This document shows positions 51,035-60,015 of a DNA stretch of 64,000 nucleotides, one piece after another (the stretch's first letter is position 1; every line of letters begins with the position of its first letter). Made by a program: the position numbers and the translations under genes. Under the pieces are notes generated by a model. That model made no database searches and had not been told where the DNA came from. It saw nothing but the letters and a program-made list of their open reading frames with translations. Origin of the DNA: an uncultured Bacilli bacterium (GTDB taxonomy: Bacteria; Bacillota_I; Bacilli_A; ML615J-28; CAG-313); NCBI GenBank assembly GCA_934140285.1, contig CAKPBI010000004.1, forward strand, positions 62,001-126,000, given 5' to 3'.

Positions 51035-51544
51035 ATGAAAATCACCAAATCTTTAATTGAAAAACTAAAACAAAAAGACGAAGAAGCATTTGAAATAGTT
51101 TATAATGAATATGAAAAACTAATATACTACATTGCTTTTTCAATTACAAGAAACAAAGAAAACGCGGAAGAGGTAGTCCAAGATACTTTCCTTAGGATGT
51201 TTAATTCTATTGATAATTATACAGACAAAGGAAAATTCAAGGAATGGCTTACGGAAATTGCTAGAAACATCAGTAAGAATAAAATCACTAGAGATAAAGA
51301 AAAAAATACTATCTATGATGATGAAATCATTGGTAGTGCTAAATCAGAAAAATCCAACATTGATATTATCCTTACCATTGAAGGAATTTTAGAACCTCTT
51401 GAAGCTGATATTGTAATTCTAAGAATTGTTTATGATTTTTCATTTAAAGAAATTGCCAAGTATGAGAATATGACAATTGGAAAAATCCAAAGTCTATATT
51501 ACTCATCATTAAAAAAATTAAAGAAGGGATTTATGTATGAGTAA
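51035..51544 (+). CDS. ECF-type RNA polymerase sigma factor
   Basis: The 169-residue protein has sigma region 2 (about 8-75, FEIVYNEYEKLIYYIAFSIT and AEEVVQDTFLRMF) and region 4 (about 110-165, ILRIVYDFSFKEIAKYENMT). There is no region 3, the plan of the extracytoplasmic-function group. It overlaps the downstream anti-sigma gene by eight bases, so the two are translated together. GAAAGG precedes the start. The promoter was not identified with confidence. Confidence 0.93.
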   Translation: MKITKSLIEKLKQKDEEAFEIVYNEYEKLIYYIAFSITRNKENAEEVVQDTFLRMFNSIDNYTDKGKFKEWLTEIARNISKNKITRDKEKNTIYDDEIIGSAKSEKSNIDIILTIEGILEPLEADIVILRIVYDFSFKEIAKYENMTIGKIQSLYYSSLKKLKKGFMYE

Positions 51545-52895
51545 ACTAAAGAAAAGCCTAACTAAATATCTTAATGATAAACTTTCACATAATGAGTGTT
51601 ATAGTGAAGTCGTAGAAAAAGCCAATCTTCAAAAAAAATATAAGGAGAATGTATTTTATATGAAAAAATCTTTTTTAAAAATTGCGTTACCATGTATTCT
51701 TGGTCTATGCTTAATCGTTGGTGTTGTTTTAGGTATTACTCTAAGTAAGAAAAATGTAGAAAAGAGTGAGCCTACTGCTGTTGTTCAAATGGATGTTAAC
51801 CCAAGTGTTTCCTTTGTTGTTGATAACAACGGTAAAGTTGTTTCAATCTATGGGGAAAACGATGAAGGTAAGATGATTCTTACAGGAGAAACTTTCACAG
51901 GATTAAAACTTGAAGTTGCAATTGAAAAAATCTTAAATGAAGAAAGTAAAACCGGATATATTGTTAATATCTCTGGAACTGACTCTCAAAAGATTTCTTT
52001 CAACATTGAATGTGAAACAGTTGCTATCTCTGATGAATTAGAAGCAAAAATTAGAGATTCTGTCGAAAAAACTTGTGAAAAGTTAAAAATTAAAGAAAAA
52101 ATTGAAATTGCTAAAACGCAAACTAAAGAAGCTTTAGTTAAACGTGCAATGGAACTTGATCCAACTCTAACTGAAGAAGCCGCAAACGCTAAGTCAATTC
52201 AAGAACTTGTTTCTTACATTATGGGCTGCCAAATTGAAAAGATCAACATCCCTACAAAAGAACTTGAAAATTTATATAACCAAGTAAAGATGGAAAAAAT
52301 CAACATCGTTGAAAGAGAAGAAACAAAGAAAGTAATTGATACTCTTGATTCAACTTACCAAAAGATTATCGCTAAATATGATGATTTATATAAAAAGCTT
52401 GGTGAAACTAATAAAACTCTAGATGAACTTTACTATGAATATTTCATTAAAGAAACATCTGATTATCAAAAAGCTTTAAAATACTTACAAGAACAAAAGG
52501 CTGCTTTATTAAAATTTAAAAATGAACTTGCAGAAATGGATGATAGTAACTTATTAAAACCTGCTAAACAAGCGCAACTTACAGTCTATGTTAATGCAGT
52601 TGCATACGCAGAAGAAGGTCTTGAAAGTGCTAAAAAACTTGCCCTTTCAATCTTAGAAACTACTAAAAATACTATTAATTCAATCATGGAAGAAATGGAT
52701 AAAGTAAAAGCTGAACTTCCAGAAGAAATCAAAACTTCTCTAACTGCTCATTTAACAGATGTTGAGACAAAAGTTAACGAAGCTAAAGATAATGCATTCA
52801 AAACATTCGAAGAAGAATATAAAGAAGACTTAACAAAAGCTTTAGCTGCAGTAGAAGCATACAAAGATCAATTAGTAAAAAACTTAAAAAAGTAA
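51537..52895 (+). CDS. RsgI-like transmembrane anti-sigma factor
   Basis: The 452-residue protein has a short cytoplasmic segment (1-41), one membrane span (about 48-69) and an outside RsgI-type domain (about 80-180) with MDVNPSVSFVVDNNGKVVS. The N88-P89 bond is where RsgI proteins cleave themselves. Residues 180-450 are helical coiled coil with YDDLYKKLGETNKTLDELYY and a charged end. It should hold the ECF factor until an envelope signal triggers release. An in-frame ATG at 51660 (residue 42), 12 bases after AAGGAG, could give a form lacking the sigma-binding part. Confidence 0.85.
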   Translation: MSKLKKSLTKYLNDKLSHNECYSEVVEKANLQKKYKENVFYMKKSFLKIALPCILGLCLIVGVVLGITLSKKNVEKSEPTAVVQMDVNPSVSFVVDNNGKVVSIYGENDEGKMILTGETFTGLKLEVAIEKILNEESKTGYIVNISGTDSQKISFNIECETVAISDELEAKIRDSVEKTCEKLKIKEKIEIAKTQTKEALVKRAMELDPTLTEEAANAKSIQELVSYIMGCQIEKINIPTKELENLYNQVKMEKINIVEREETKKVIDTLDSTYQKIIAKYDDLYKKLGETNKTLDELYYEYFIKETSDYQKALKYLQEQKAALLKFKNELAEMDDSNLLKPAKQAQLTVYVNAVAYAEEGLESAKKLALSILETTKNTINSIMEEMDKVKAELPEEIKTSLTAHLTDVETKVNEAKDNAFKTFEEEYKEDLTKALAAVEAYKDQLVKNLKK

Positions 52896-52956
52896 AGATA
52901 TAAAATCTGTTAGGTAAGGGTGTAAACCATAAAGGGAAAACAATAGTTTAATAAAA

Positions 52957-52999
52957 GAGAAGGCATATTAAGTCGTGATGATTTGATATGTTTTTTCTC
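52957..52999 (+). terminator. Possible terminator of the sigma/anti-sigma operon
   Basis: GAGAA-GG-CATAT can pair with ATATG-TTTT-TTCTC across a 17-base loop. The T tract is in the stem, so termination is plausible but not strong. Confidence 0.5.
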
Positions 53000-53067
53000 A
53001 AGTTACAATGCAAATATTTAGAATAAATTACTAAAATATGGTAGTATATAAAAAAAGGAGAATTTGA

Positions 53068-53406
53068 ATGAAAAAAATTGGGATTTTTTTATTAATGTTT
53101 ATTTTTATGCTTACAGCAACAGGATGTAAAAAAAGGGATGAAAGCACACATAAAATAATCCTAAGAGATCCTGAAGGTCTTGTGATAAACGCCTTAGATG
53201 GATTATATAAAGCCGGAACTGTCATAGAAGTAAAATACAATAGAAAACTAAATTATCAGTGTGGAGTTACTGTTGATGGAAAAAATATCAAGTCTAAAAA
53301 TTATATTTTAACAGGAGAATCAGTAGCAAAATTTATTATGCCAAATCATGATTGTGTAGTAGAAATCTACACAAATGATGAAGAAGTAAATCAATTAATC
53401 TATTAG
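53068..53406 (+). CDS. Small lipoprotein
   Basis: The 112-residue protein has a lipoprotein signal (TATGC, Cys20) and a compact beta-rich domain (HKIILRDPEGLVINA; AGTVIEVKYNRKLNYQCGVTVDG; AKFIMPNHDCVVEIYTND). The ending resembles InlB/Flg_new-like edges, but no family is assigned. AAAGGAG precedes the start. It lies 13 bases before another lipoprotein gene, next to the ECF operon. Confidence 0.7.
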   Translation: MKKIGIFLLMFIFMLTATGCKKRDESTHKIILRDPEGLVINALDGLYKAGTVIEVKYNRKLNYQCGVTVDGKNIKSKNYILTGESVAKFIMPNHDCVVEIYTNDEEVNQLIY

Positions 53407-53419
53407 AGAGGAAATAAAA

Positions 53420-54058
53420 ATGAAAAACGCATTATCAAAATTAATTATCTTAATAACAATAATTTGTTGTGTATTCTTAGTATCTTGTAAAGAAGAAGGA
53501 GGCATAACTCCAAGTAAAGATCCCATACACAATAATAAAGAATGGTTTACAGAGACTGAACTTGAAAAAGTAGGTTTATCAGGGTTAAATGCACCTATGG
53601 ATTTAAATGGTGAAATCACATCATCAACAACATGGTTTAATGGAGGTTATTCTTTTTCTCAAGTATGTCCTAGTGAAGAAATATTCTTTAATAATGCTAA
53701 TAAATATTTTGAATATTTAAAAGAAAAAAGAGTAGATAATCCTAGTTTTATTTATGGAACTGTAAGAATAGAAAAATCATCACTTAGTACCAATGAAACA
53801 TGGTATCGTTTTAACCAAACTACAGATTTAGATAGTTACTATGATGATAATCCAAGTAAACTATACAAATTTTATTATGTAGCTAAAAATGAAGTAGTAG
53901 ATGGCTACTATAAACCTGATGCTGTTTACATTCTTGAAATTAGATATGAGTATGATACAGAAAGAGAAGCATATTGTTTTAAACTATTCATTGAAAATGC
54001 TAGTAAATCACATAATGGAATATACACTTACCATTACAAAATGATTGATATAAAATAA
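53420..54058 (+). CDS. Lipoprotein of unknown function
   Basis: The 212-residue protein has a lipoprotein signal (FLVSC, Cys23) followed by a single alpha/beta domain with WFTETELEKVGLSGL, a FFNNANKYFEYLKE helix and several beta strands (YILEIRYEYD). No family is recognised. AGAGGAAAT precedes the start. With the 53068 gene it forms a two-gene unit that could belong to the neighbouring ECF regulon; that link is only positional. Confidence 0.7.
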   Translation: MKNALSKLIILITIICCVFLVSCKEEGGITPSKDPIHNNKEWFTETELEKVGLSGLNAPMDLNGEITSSTTWFNGGYSFSQVCPSEEIFFNNANKYFEYLKEKRVDNPSFIYGTVRIEKSSLSTNETWYRFNQTTDLDSYYDDNPSKLYKFYYVAKNEVVDGYYKPDAVYILEIRYEYDTEREAYCFKLFIENASKSHNGIYTYHYKMIDIK

Positions 54059-54060
54059 GA

Positions 54061-54110
54061 AAAAAGGGATAAAGTTGAAATACATACTATTTCAATTTTA
54101 ACCCTTTTTA
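54061..54110. terminator. Bidirectional terminator between the lipoprotein and mntR-like genes
   Basis: AAAAAGGG-A-TAAA-G-TTGAAAT pairs with ATTTCAA-T-TTTA-A-CCCTTTTT, giving T tracts on both strands. Confidence 0.9.
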
Positions 54111-54113
54111 TAT

Positions 54114-54485
54114 TTATTCCATTTCTTTTGTAAAGTGTTTTTTAATTGCTTCAAATGTTTCCACACTTAAATCATGTTCAACCTTACATGCATCAGCATA
54201 AGCAATATCATAAGGCACCCCTAATTTCATAAAACATTTTGCGAGAATATTATGTCTTTCATATATTGAACTTGCAATCTTATATCCCTTTTCGGTAAGT
54301 GTTATTCCCCCATTTGCGTCAATTTCAATATAGCCATCATTCTTCAAGTTTTTCATAGCTCTTGAAATACTTGGCTTTGAATAATTCATTGATTTAGCAA
54401 TATCTAATGAAATGACACGACCTTGTTCATTATGAAGAACTAAGATTCTTTCTAAATAGTCTTCAGCGGATTCATGAATTTTCAA
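54114..54485 (-). CDS. mntR: DtxR/MntR family metal-dependent regulator
   Basis: The protein has a winged helix (SAEDYLERILVLHNEQGRV; YSKPSISRAMKNLKNDGYI) and a metal-binding dimer domain with HDLSVETFEAI. It lacks the C-terminal SH3 domain, like MntR. The start is set at TTG 54485 (123 residues), nine bases after AAGGAA, because the in-frame GTG at 54494 touches the site. It is divergent from argS. Its targets (manganese or iron uptake genes) are not in this window. Confidence 0.83.
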   Translation of the reverse strand: MKIHESAEDYLERILVLHNEQGRVISLDIAKSMNYSKPSISRAMKNLKNDGYIEIDANGGITLTEKGYKIASSIYERHNILAKCFMKLGVPYDIAYADACKVEHDLSVETFEAIKKHFTKEME

Positions 54486-54638
54486 CTCAATCACTTCCTT
54501 CTTTTAGTCATTTTACCACATTTATCAAAAAAAAACAAGCATTTTAGTTTTATCAGATAAAAAAAGACTTTATTGCTTTATTTTTTTTCATATTTTTGGT
54601 ATAATAAGTTGAATTTTATACAAAAGGAAGTACTAATT

Positions 54639-56300
54639 ATGCTTAATGAATTATTACAAAATATTAAGAATGAACTATATAAGGCTGTAGAAAAACTAGG
54701 ATATTTAGATGAAACAATTATTCCTAATGCTGATGCTATCCTTCTTGAACTACCAAAAGATAAAGATCATGGTGATTATGCAACTAACCTTGCGATGAAA
54801 CTTGCGAGAGTAGCAAGAAAGAAACCTCAAGATATTGCACAAGAAATCATTGAAAATAGTGATTTATCAAAAATGCATTTAACTAAAATGGAGGTTGCGG
54901 GCCCTGGCTTTATTAACCTATTTTTAGATTTAACTTATCTTCATGAAGTAATCTTCAAAATAAATGAGGAAAATACATCATATGGTAACCTTACTATTGG
55001 GGAAGGAGAAAACATCGACTTAGAGTATGTAAGTGCTAACCCAACTGGCTATCTTCATGTAGGTCATGGCCGTGGTGCCGCTTATGGTGATTCTCTATCT
55101 CGTATTATGAAAAAAGCTGGCTTTAAAGTTAATCGTGAACACTATGTTAATGATGCTGGTAATCAAATTACTAATATGGCTTTAAGTGTTTATGAACGTT
55201 ATAAAGAATTATTTGGACTACCTATTGAAATGAAAGATGATTACTATCATGGTAAAGAAATCATCAGTGTTGCTGAAGAACTAAAAGAAAAATATGGTGA
55301 CAAGTTCATTGAAAACTTTGACCTTGAATTCTTTAAAGAATATGGAACTAAACGTTTGCTTGGTAATTTACAACATGACCTTGAACGTTTTAATGTAACT
55401 TTCGACACTTGGTTTAGTGAAAAAACATTATACAAAACAGGTGCTGTCGAAAAAGTCTTAAAGAAACTAACAGAAGATGGAAATACTTATGTTCTTGATG
55501 GTGCTACATGGTTAAAAACAACGAAATACAACGATGAAAAAGATCGTGTAATCGTTAAGAGTGATGGTAGTTATACTTATCTTTTACCAGATATTGCTTA
55601 TCATGCGAACAAATTATCTCGTGGATATACTCATCTAATCGATGTTTTAGGTGCTGACCATCATGGTTACATCGAAAGACTTAAAGCTGCTGTTTCCATG
55701 GTTGGTGGTAACTCGAATTTAATCGATATTGAAATTCTTCAAATGGTTAGAGTAATGGAAAATGGTGAAGAAGTAAAGATGAGTAAACGTAGTGGTAAAG
55801 CTATTACTCTTGCAGATTTAATCGATGAAGTAGGTAGCGATGCTCTTCGTTATTTCTATGTCGCAAAATCACTAAGTACACATATGGACTTAGACCTTGA
55901 CTTAATGAAACAAAAATCAAATGATAATCCCGTATTCTATGCTCAATATGCTCATGCGAGAATTTGTAGTGTCTTAAAGAACTTTGCATCTCTTGGTCAT
56001 GAGTTTAAACCAGTAACCAAGTTTAAACACCTTGATCTAAATGTTACAAAAAGCATTTGTTTATTACTTCTTCAATATCCAAGTGTAATCGAAGAAGTAG
56101 CAACTAAACGTATAGTGCATAAGATTACTCATTTCATCAATGAATTATCATACTTACTTCATAGTTACTATAACGATGAAAAGATTTTAACCGAAAATAT
56201 TGATGAAACTATGGAAAAACTAACAATCATTAATGCGATTAAGATTGTTCTTGGAGATGCTCTAAACTTAATCGGCGTAAGTGCACCTGAAAAAATGTAA
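54639..56300 (+). CDS. argS: Arginyl-tRNA synthetase
   Basis: The 553-residue class I synthetase starts MLNELLQN after AAAGGAAG. It has the Arg-specific N-terminal domain, the HIGH-type motif VSANPTGYLHVGHGRGAA, the KMSKS-type motif VKMSKRSGKA and the anticodon-binding domain at the C terminus. It charges tRNA-Arg; one substrate, tRNA-Arg(CCG), lies 3 kb downstream. TATAAT at 54600-54605 is the probable -10 box. No T-box leader is visible. Confidence 0.97.
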   Translation: MLNELLQNIKNELYKAVEKLGYLDETIIPNADAILLELPKDKDHGDYATNLAMKLARVARKKPQDIAQEIIENSDLSKMHLTKMEVAGPGFINLFLDLTYLHEVIFKINEENTSYGNLTIGEGENIDLEYVSANPTGYLHVGHGRGAAYGDSLSRIMKKAGFKVNREHYVNDAGNQITNMALSVYERYKELFGLPIEMKDDYYHGKEIISVAEELKEKYGDKFIENFDLEFFKEYGTKRLLGNLQHDLERFNVTFDTWFSEKTLYKTGAVEKVLKKLTEDGNTYVLDGATWLKTTKYNDEKDRVIVKSDGSYTYLLPDIAYHANKLSRGYTHLIDVLGADHHGYIERLKAAVSMVGGNSNLIDIEILQMVRVMENGEEVKMSKRSGKAITLADLIDEVGSDALRYFYVAKSLSTHMDLDLDLMKQKSNDNPVFYAQYAHARICSVLKNFASLGHEFKPVTKFKHLDLNVTKSICLLLLQYPSVIEEVATKRIVHKITHFINELSYLLHSYYNDEKILTENIDETMEKLTIINAIKIVLGDALNLIGVSAPEKM

Positions 56301-56321
56301 AATCATCATATAAATAAAAAT

Positions 56322-56366
56322 ACACATTAGATTGGAAATTACTTTCGTCTCTAATGTGTTTTTGTT
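56322..56366. terminator. Bidirectional terminator after argS
   Basis: ACACATTAGA (56322-56331) pairs with TCTAATGTGT (56350-56359); AAAAAT before and TTTTGTTT after allow use in both directions. Confidence 0.88.
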
Positions 56367-56371
56367 TAAAA

Positions 56372-57031
56372 TTAAGATAATGGAAACTCTTTAATTTTTC
56401 TATTCAAGAAACAATAAAGGAAATAAAGCCCCACACAGACTCCTAAAGTTAAAGCTGTCATTATGACAAATACTCCAATTGGAATCAAATTACTTCCTCT
56501 AAATAAAGAATAATAATCAGGCCATTTTTTAACCCAAACGACCATAATTAAATAAACAAGGGAGTACAAACTGTTAAAAATAACACTGAACCATGTTGTT
56601 TTAAAATCAATATAGTTTGTATTTTCAAAAAATAGAAAATTGTAAATACCAAGTAGTGGACAAATTAAATTAAGTGTTAATCGATATCCACTAAAAGTAC
56701 GAGAGAATCCTTCTTTGGGAACAATAATACATAAAGCAAATATTAAAGTCATTACGCTAGCAGTTACCCCTAGAAGTCTTAAAGAAAGACACCAACTAAA
56801 GGTAGTGGCATTCGTATCAAGCAAGTTTCTAAACTCCATTATGACCATTACACATGATGTTAAAGCAAGAAAGATTGCTGTTGTGACATTTAGATAACGA
56901 AATACATAATAACTTAATGTGCCATTAAGGCTATAATACTTTGTAATCATACCTCCCGTTGCATAAACCGCGCCAACAATAATTAAAAAGTTTAAAATTA
57001 GTGCAAAAGCGTTATTAATAATTCTTTTCAT
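56372..57031 (-). CDS. Multispan membrane protein, Pr6Pr-like
   Basis: The 219-residue protein is started at the ATG that follows AAAAGGGGC; upstream in-frame codons lack a site. It has about six membrane helices with short loops, including YYVFRYLNVTTAIFLALTSC and YNFLFFENTNYIDFKTTW. This pattern resembles Pr6Pr/FAR-17a-type proteins of Firmicutes; no enzyme activity is implied. It stands alone, divergent from the CaCA antiporter gene. Confidence 0.65.
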   Translation of the reverse strand: MKRIINNAFALILNFLIIVGAVYATGGMITKYYSLNGTLSYYVFRYLNVTTAIFLALTSCVMVIMEFRNLLDTNATTFSWCLSLRLLGVTASVMTLIFALCIIVPKEGFSRTFSGYRLTLNLICPLLGIYNFLFFENTNYIDFKTTWFSVIFNSLYSLVYLIMVVWVKKWPDYYSLFRGSNLIPIGVFVIMTALTLGVCVGLYFLYCFLNRKIKEFPLS

Positions 57032-57178
57032 ATTCAATGCCCCTTTTACAATATAATTATACCACAATTTTAAAATAAGTCATAACTTTCACATTTTTTT
57101 ATCAAAAAAAGTAATAAATGTAATTTTTTTAGAAAAAGTGCTATAATAGATATACTTTTTGTAAAAAATGGAGGAAAT

Positions 57179-58207
57179 ATGGAAACCATATTAATGTATC
57201 TTTTATTCATTGTTGGGATTATTCTAATCGTTAAAGGAGGAGACTGGTTTGTTGATGGTGCGGTCTGGGTCGCAGAAATAACCAAAATTCCAAAGTTTAT
57301 TATTGGGGCTACCATCATTAGTTTAGCTACCACCCTTCCAGAAATCATCGTCTCCACGATTGCGGCAATCGATGGCCATCAAATTTTAATCTCTGGTGTT
57401 GGTGATTATATTGCAGCTTCTCAAGATAAAGTTGGTATGGCAATTGGTAATGGAATAGGTTCAGTAATCTGTAATACCGCAATGATTCTTGCGATTAGTA
57501 TCATCTTTATGCCAATTGGGGTAAATCGCAAAGACTTTATGCCGAAAGCTCTTTTACTACTTATTGCGGTAATTGTTTTATTTCTATTTTCTTTCAATGG
57601 TTTATTCTCTATATGGGGAGCCTTTGCTTTATTAGTTGTATTTGGTATCTACATATTTGAAAATATCTGTTCAGCGAAACAAAGTGAAAATGAAGAAACA
57701 GCAGAACTTCCAGATAAATCGAAAAAAAGCATAATTCTAAATATTTCTCGTGTTATCGTTGGTGCTGCAGCAATCATAATTGGATCACAACTCCTTGTTA
57801 ATAATGGTAGTAAGATTGCTACCTCTTGGGGGGTATCTGAGGCCATCATTGGCGTTACCATTGTTGCGATTGGAACCTCACTTCCTGAGTTTGTAACCGC
57901 GATAGCATCAATCATTAAAAAACAATCATCAATGTCAGTAGGTAATGTCATAGGAGCCAACGTAATTGATACAACCTTAATCCTTGCTTTATGTTCATTC
58001 ATTTATGGTGGTAAACTACCAGTATCTGCTCAAAACATTTACTTAGATTTCCCAGTCGCAATCCTTGTAACTTTGATTGCGGTTGTACCTACCATCATCC
58101 AAAAGAAATTCTCCAGATGGCAAGGTATCGTAATGCTTGTATTCTATATTGCATACTTAGTAATTGTTACCACTAATCTTTCATGGTATCTATCACTATT
58201 CAAATAA
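57179..58207 (+). CDS. CaCA family calcium/cation antiporter
   Basis: The 342-residue membrane protein has about ten helices and the two inverted alpha-repeats of this family: GATIISLATTLPEIIVSTIA (near 40-60) and IVAIGTSLPEFVTAIASI (near 225-245), each with the ion-binding Glu after T-x-L-P or T-S-L-P. It exchanges Ca2+ or K+ for Na+ or H+ (YrbG type). GGAGG precedes the ATG and TATAAT at 57142-57147 is the likely -10 box. Confidence 0.93.
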   Translation: METILMYLLFIVGIILIVKGGDWFVDGAVWVAEITKIPKFIIGATIISLATTLPEIIVSTIAAIDGHQILISGVGDYIAASQDKVGMAIGNGIGSVICNTAMILAISIIFMPIGVNRKDFMPKALLLLIAVIVLFLFSFNGLFSIWGAFALLVVFGIYIFENICSAKQSENEETAELPDKSKKSIILNISRVIVGAAAIIIGSQLLVNNGSKIATSWGVSEAIIGVTIVAIGTSLPEFVTAIASIIKKQSSMSVGNVIGANVIDTTLILALCSFIYGGKLPVSAQNIYLDFPVAILVTLIAVVPTIIQKKFSRWQGIVMLVFYIAYLVIVTTNLSWYLSLFK

Positions 58208-58212
58208 AAAAT

Positions 58213-58236
58213 AGGAACAACTTTGTTCCTGTTTTT
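58213..58236. terminator. Terminator after the antiporter gene
   Basis: AGGAACAA pairs with TTGTTCCT; A residues precede and GTTTTT follows, so it can also serve the convergent gene. Confidence 0.88.
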
Positions 58237-58238
58237 CA

Positions 58239-59018
58239 TTATATAACATAATTTTTATTTAACATTTCTTTTAATTTTACAACTTTCCAGATGATAATAG
58301 AACCAAGACATAGTCCTAAAACATAAGCAAGCACACTAACATACCAGGTAGTATTATTCCAAATTATCGCATATCCAATAATATGGCATTCATAGTAGGG
58401 ACTAATAAAAAACATATTAAAGGTATTAGTTAAATGATATTTTTGTTTAAAAAACTCAAAAGTAGAGTTCATCAAAATAGCCATTGTCACCACAATTAAG
58501 AAAACGTAAACCCCAGGTTTTAGTTCAATTAATGATTTACCATAATCCATATTATAGATTAAATAACAAGCAAGACAGACCATACTGCTATGCCAAATCA
58601 TTGATTGAAAAGTAATTGATATTTCAGATACAATTACACTACTTGGAAAGATTAAAACGGAAAGTCCACCAAGCATACAAAATGATGATAAATAAACATA
58701 AAAAGCATTACGAATTTTACCCTCCGTAAAAGGAGCAATCAAGCAAACATAAAGAGGAGTAGAACAAAGTTGAAAAGGAAAGATATTCCAGTGATAGCCA
58801 TTTCTTTCACTAAATACATTATAAAACAATTGTTTATATAGTTCTAAAACAAAGAAAATAAGTCCAAATATAAAGACTGTTCGATCAATATTGAAACTCT
58901 TTTTTCTAGTAAAAAATTGTGAAATAATAATTGTTAAAAGAATAACAACTACTTGAAATGTAATATTTCCTTTAAAATATTCGGTCTTAAAAGAAAAAAT
59001 GTTTTCAAAAAATAACAT
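58239..59018 (-). CDS. YwaF family (TIGR02206) membrane protein
   Basis: The 259-residue protein has seven or so membrane spans and the family signature HWNIFPFQLCSTPLYVCLIA in the middle. Other conserved stretches are an intramembrane His-Ser in MIWHSSMVCLACYL and an Asn-Ser-Thr near STFEFFKQKY. The function of the YwaF/TMEM164-like group in bacteria is not established. It is monocistronic and followed on the left by the shared terminator. Confidence 0.83.
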   Translation of the reverse strand: MLFFENIFSFKTEYFKGNITFQVVVILLTIIISQFFTRKKSFNIDRTVFIFGLIFFVLELYKQLFYNVFSERNGYHWNIFPFQLCSTPLYVCLIAPFTEGKIRNAFYVYLSSFCMLGGLSVLIFPSSVIVSEISITFQSMIWHSSMVCLACYLIYNMDYGKSLIELKPGVYVFLIVVTMAILMNSTFEFFKQKYHLTNTFNMFFISPYYECHIIGYAIIWNNTTWYVSVLAYVLGLCLGSIIIWKVVKLKEMLNKNYVI

Positions 59019-59094
59019 TTTTTAACCATTTATTGATTTGTCTTTTTTTGAATAATGCTTGCATAAAAACTCCTAATTTAGTAATGTTTAAAGA

Positions 59095-59169
59095 TGGTGT
59101 GCTTAGAGAGAATCGAACTCTCATCATCAGGATCGGAACCTGTTGCCTTATCCGTTAGGCTATAAGCAC
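59095..59169 (-). tRNA. tRNA-Arg(CCG)
   Basis: The minus strand folds into a complete cloverleaf: acceptor GTGCTTA/TAAGCAC, a D arm closed by GCC/GGC, an anticodon stem CAGG/CCTG with loop TTCCGAT, and T arm GAGAG-TTCGATT-CTCTC. The anticodon CCG reads CGG (Arg). The 3' CCA is encoded (59097-59095) after discriminator A. The outermost anticodon-stem pair is A-A. Confidence 0.95.
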
Positions 59170-59281
59170 ATATGATAATTGTACCATATTTTAAAGAAAA
59201 TATCAATCCAAATACATAAGTATGACTAGGAAATAATTATTTATTAAAAAAGTAAGGTAAAAAACTAATTAACTAAAAACC

Positions 59282-59310
59282 TTGTAAAATTCTGTAAGTT
59301 GTGGTATAAT
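59282..59310 (+). promoter_or_regulatory. Promoter of the yggS-sepF-ylmH-ileS operon
   Basis: TTGTAA (59282-59287) and TATAAT (59305-59310) are 17 bases apart, about 37 bases before the yggS start. Confidence 0.75.
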
Positions 59311-59346
59311 AAGTTCACAAATGAGAAACGTAGAAAGAGGTGGATT

Positions 59347-60006
59347 ATGAGTATAAAACAACAAGTTGAAATTGTTAAAGAAAGCTTAAAGGAGTATCCA
59401 AACGTAAAAGTGGTTGCGGCGGTAAAATATTTTGATATTGACAAAACCAAAGAAATAGTTGAAGCCGGCATCACTGACATTGGTGAAAATCGTAAGGACA
59501 GTTTTCTCGCAAAATATGAAGCCTTAAAAGACTACAACATTACATGGCATTACTTTGGAGTAATAAAGATTCCTCCAAAACTTAATTCTAGTTTTATCGA
59601 TGCTATCGACTATCTACACTCTCTTGACTCAATTGACCTTGCAAATGCGATAAACAAAACTAGAAAAAGAAAAGAGCCTTTAAAATGCTTTGTTCAAGTA
59701 AACGTTTCTGACAATAGTAATAAATCAGGACTTGATGAAAGTAAAGTAATACCATTTATAAAAAGTTTAGAAAAATATAAAAAGATTGAAGTTGTAGGTT
59801 TAATGACTGTTGCTAAATATACTTACGATGATGATCTATTAATAAGTTATTATGAAATAATGCAAGAATTACAAAAAGAAATTCAAAGTCTTAATTTAAG
59901 TTATGCTCCATGTACAGAACTATCAATGGGAATGAGTAGTGACTACAAACTTGCGGTTCAACATGGTGCAACCATCGTTAGACTTGGAACTATCTTTACT
60001 AAATAG
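59347..60006 (+). CDS. yggS: YggS family pyridoxal-phosphate homeostasis protein
   Basis: The 219-residue PLP-binding TIM-barrel protein starts at the ATG after AAAGAGGTGG. The PLP lysine is K27 in VVAAVKYF, followed by IGENRKDSF, VNVSDNSNKSGL, GLMTVAKY, ELSMGMSSDYKLAVQHGATI and VRLGTIF. The usual HFIGxLQxNK motif is altered to WHYFGVIKIPPK. Family members buffer PLP; there is no known catalytic reaction. It heads the cell-division cluster, as in Bacillus (ylmE-sepF-ylmH). Confidence 0.93.
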   Translation: MSIKQQVEIVKESLKEYPNVKVVAAVKYFDIDKTKEIVEAGITDIGENRKDSFLAKYEALKDYNITWHYFGVIKIPPKLNSSFIDAIDYLHSLDSIDLANAINKTRKRKEPLKCFVQVNVSDNSNKSGLDESKVIPFIKSLEKYKKIEVVGLMTVAKYTYDDDLLISYYEIMQELQKEIQSLNLSYAPCTELSMGMSSDYKLAVQHGATIVRLGTIFTK

Positions 60007-60015
60007 GAGGACATT

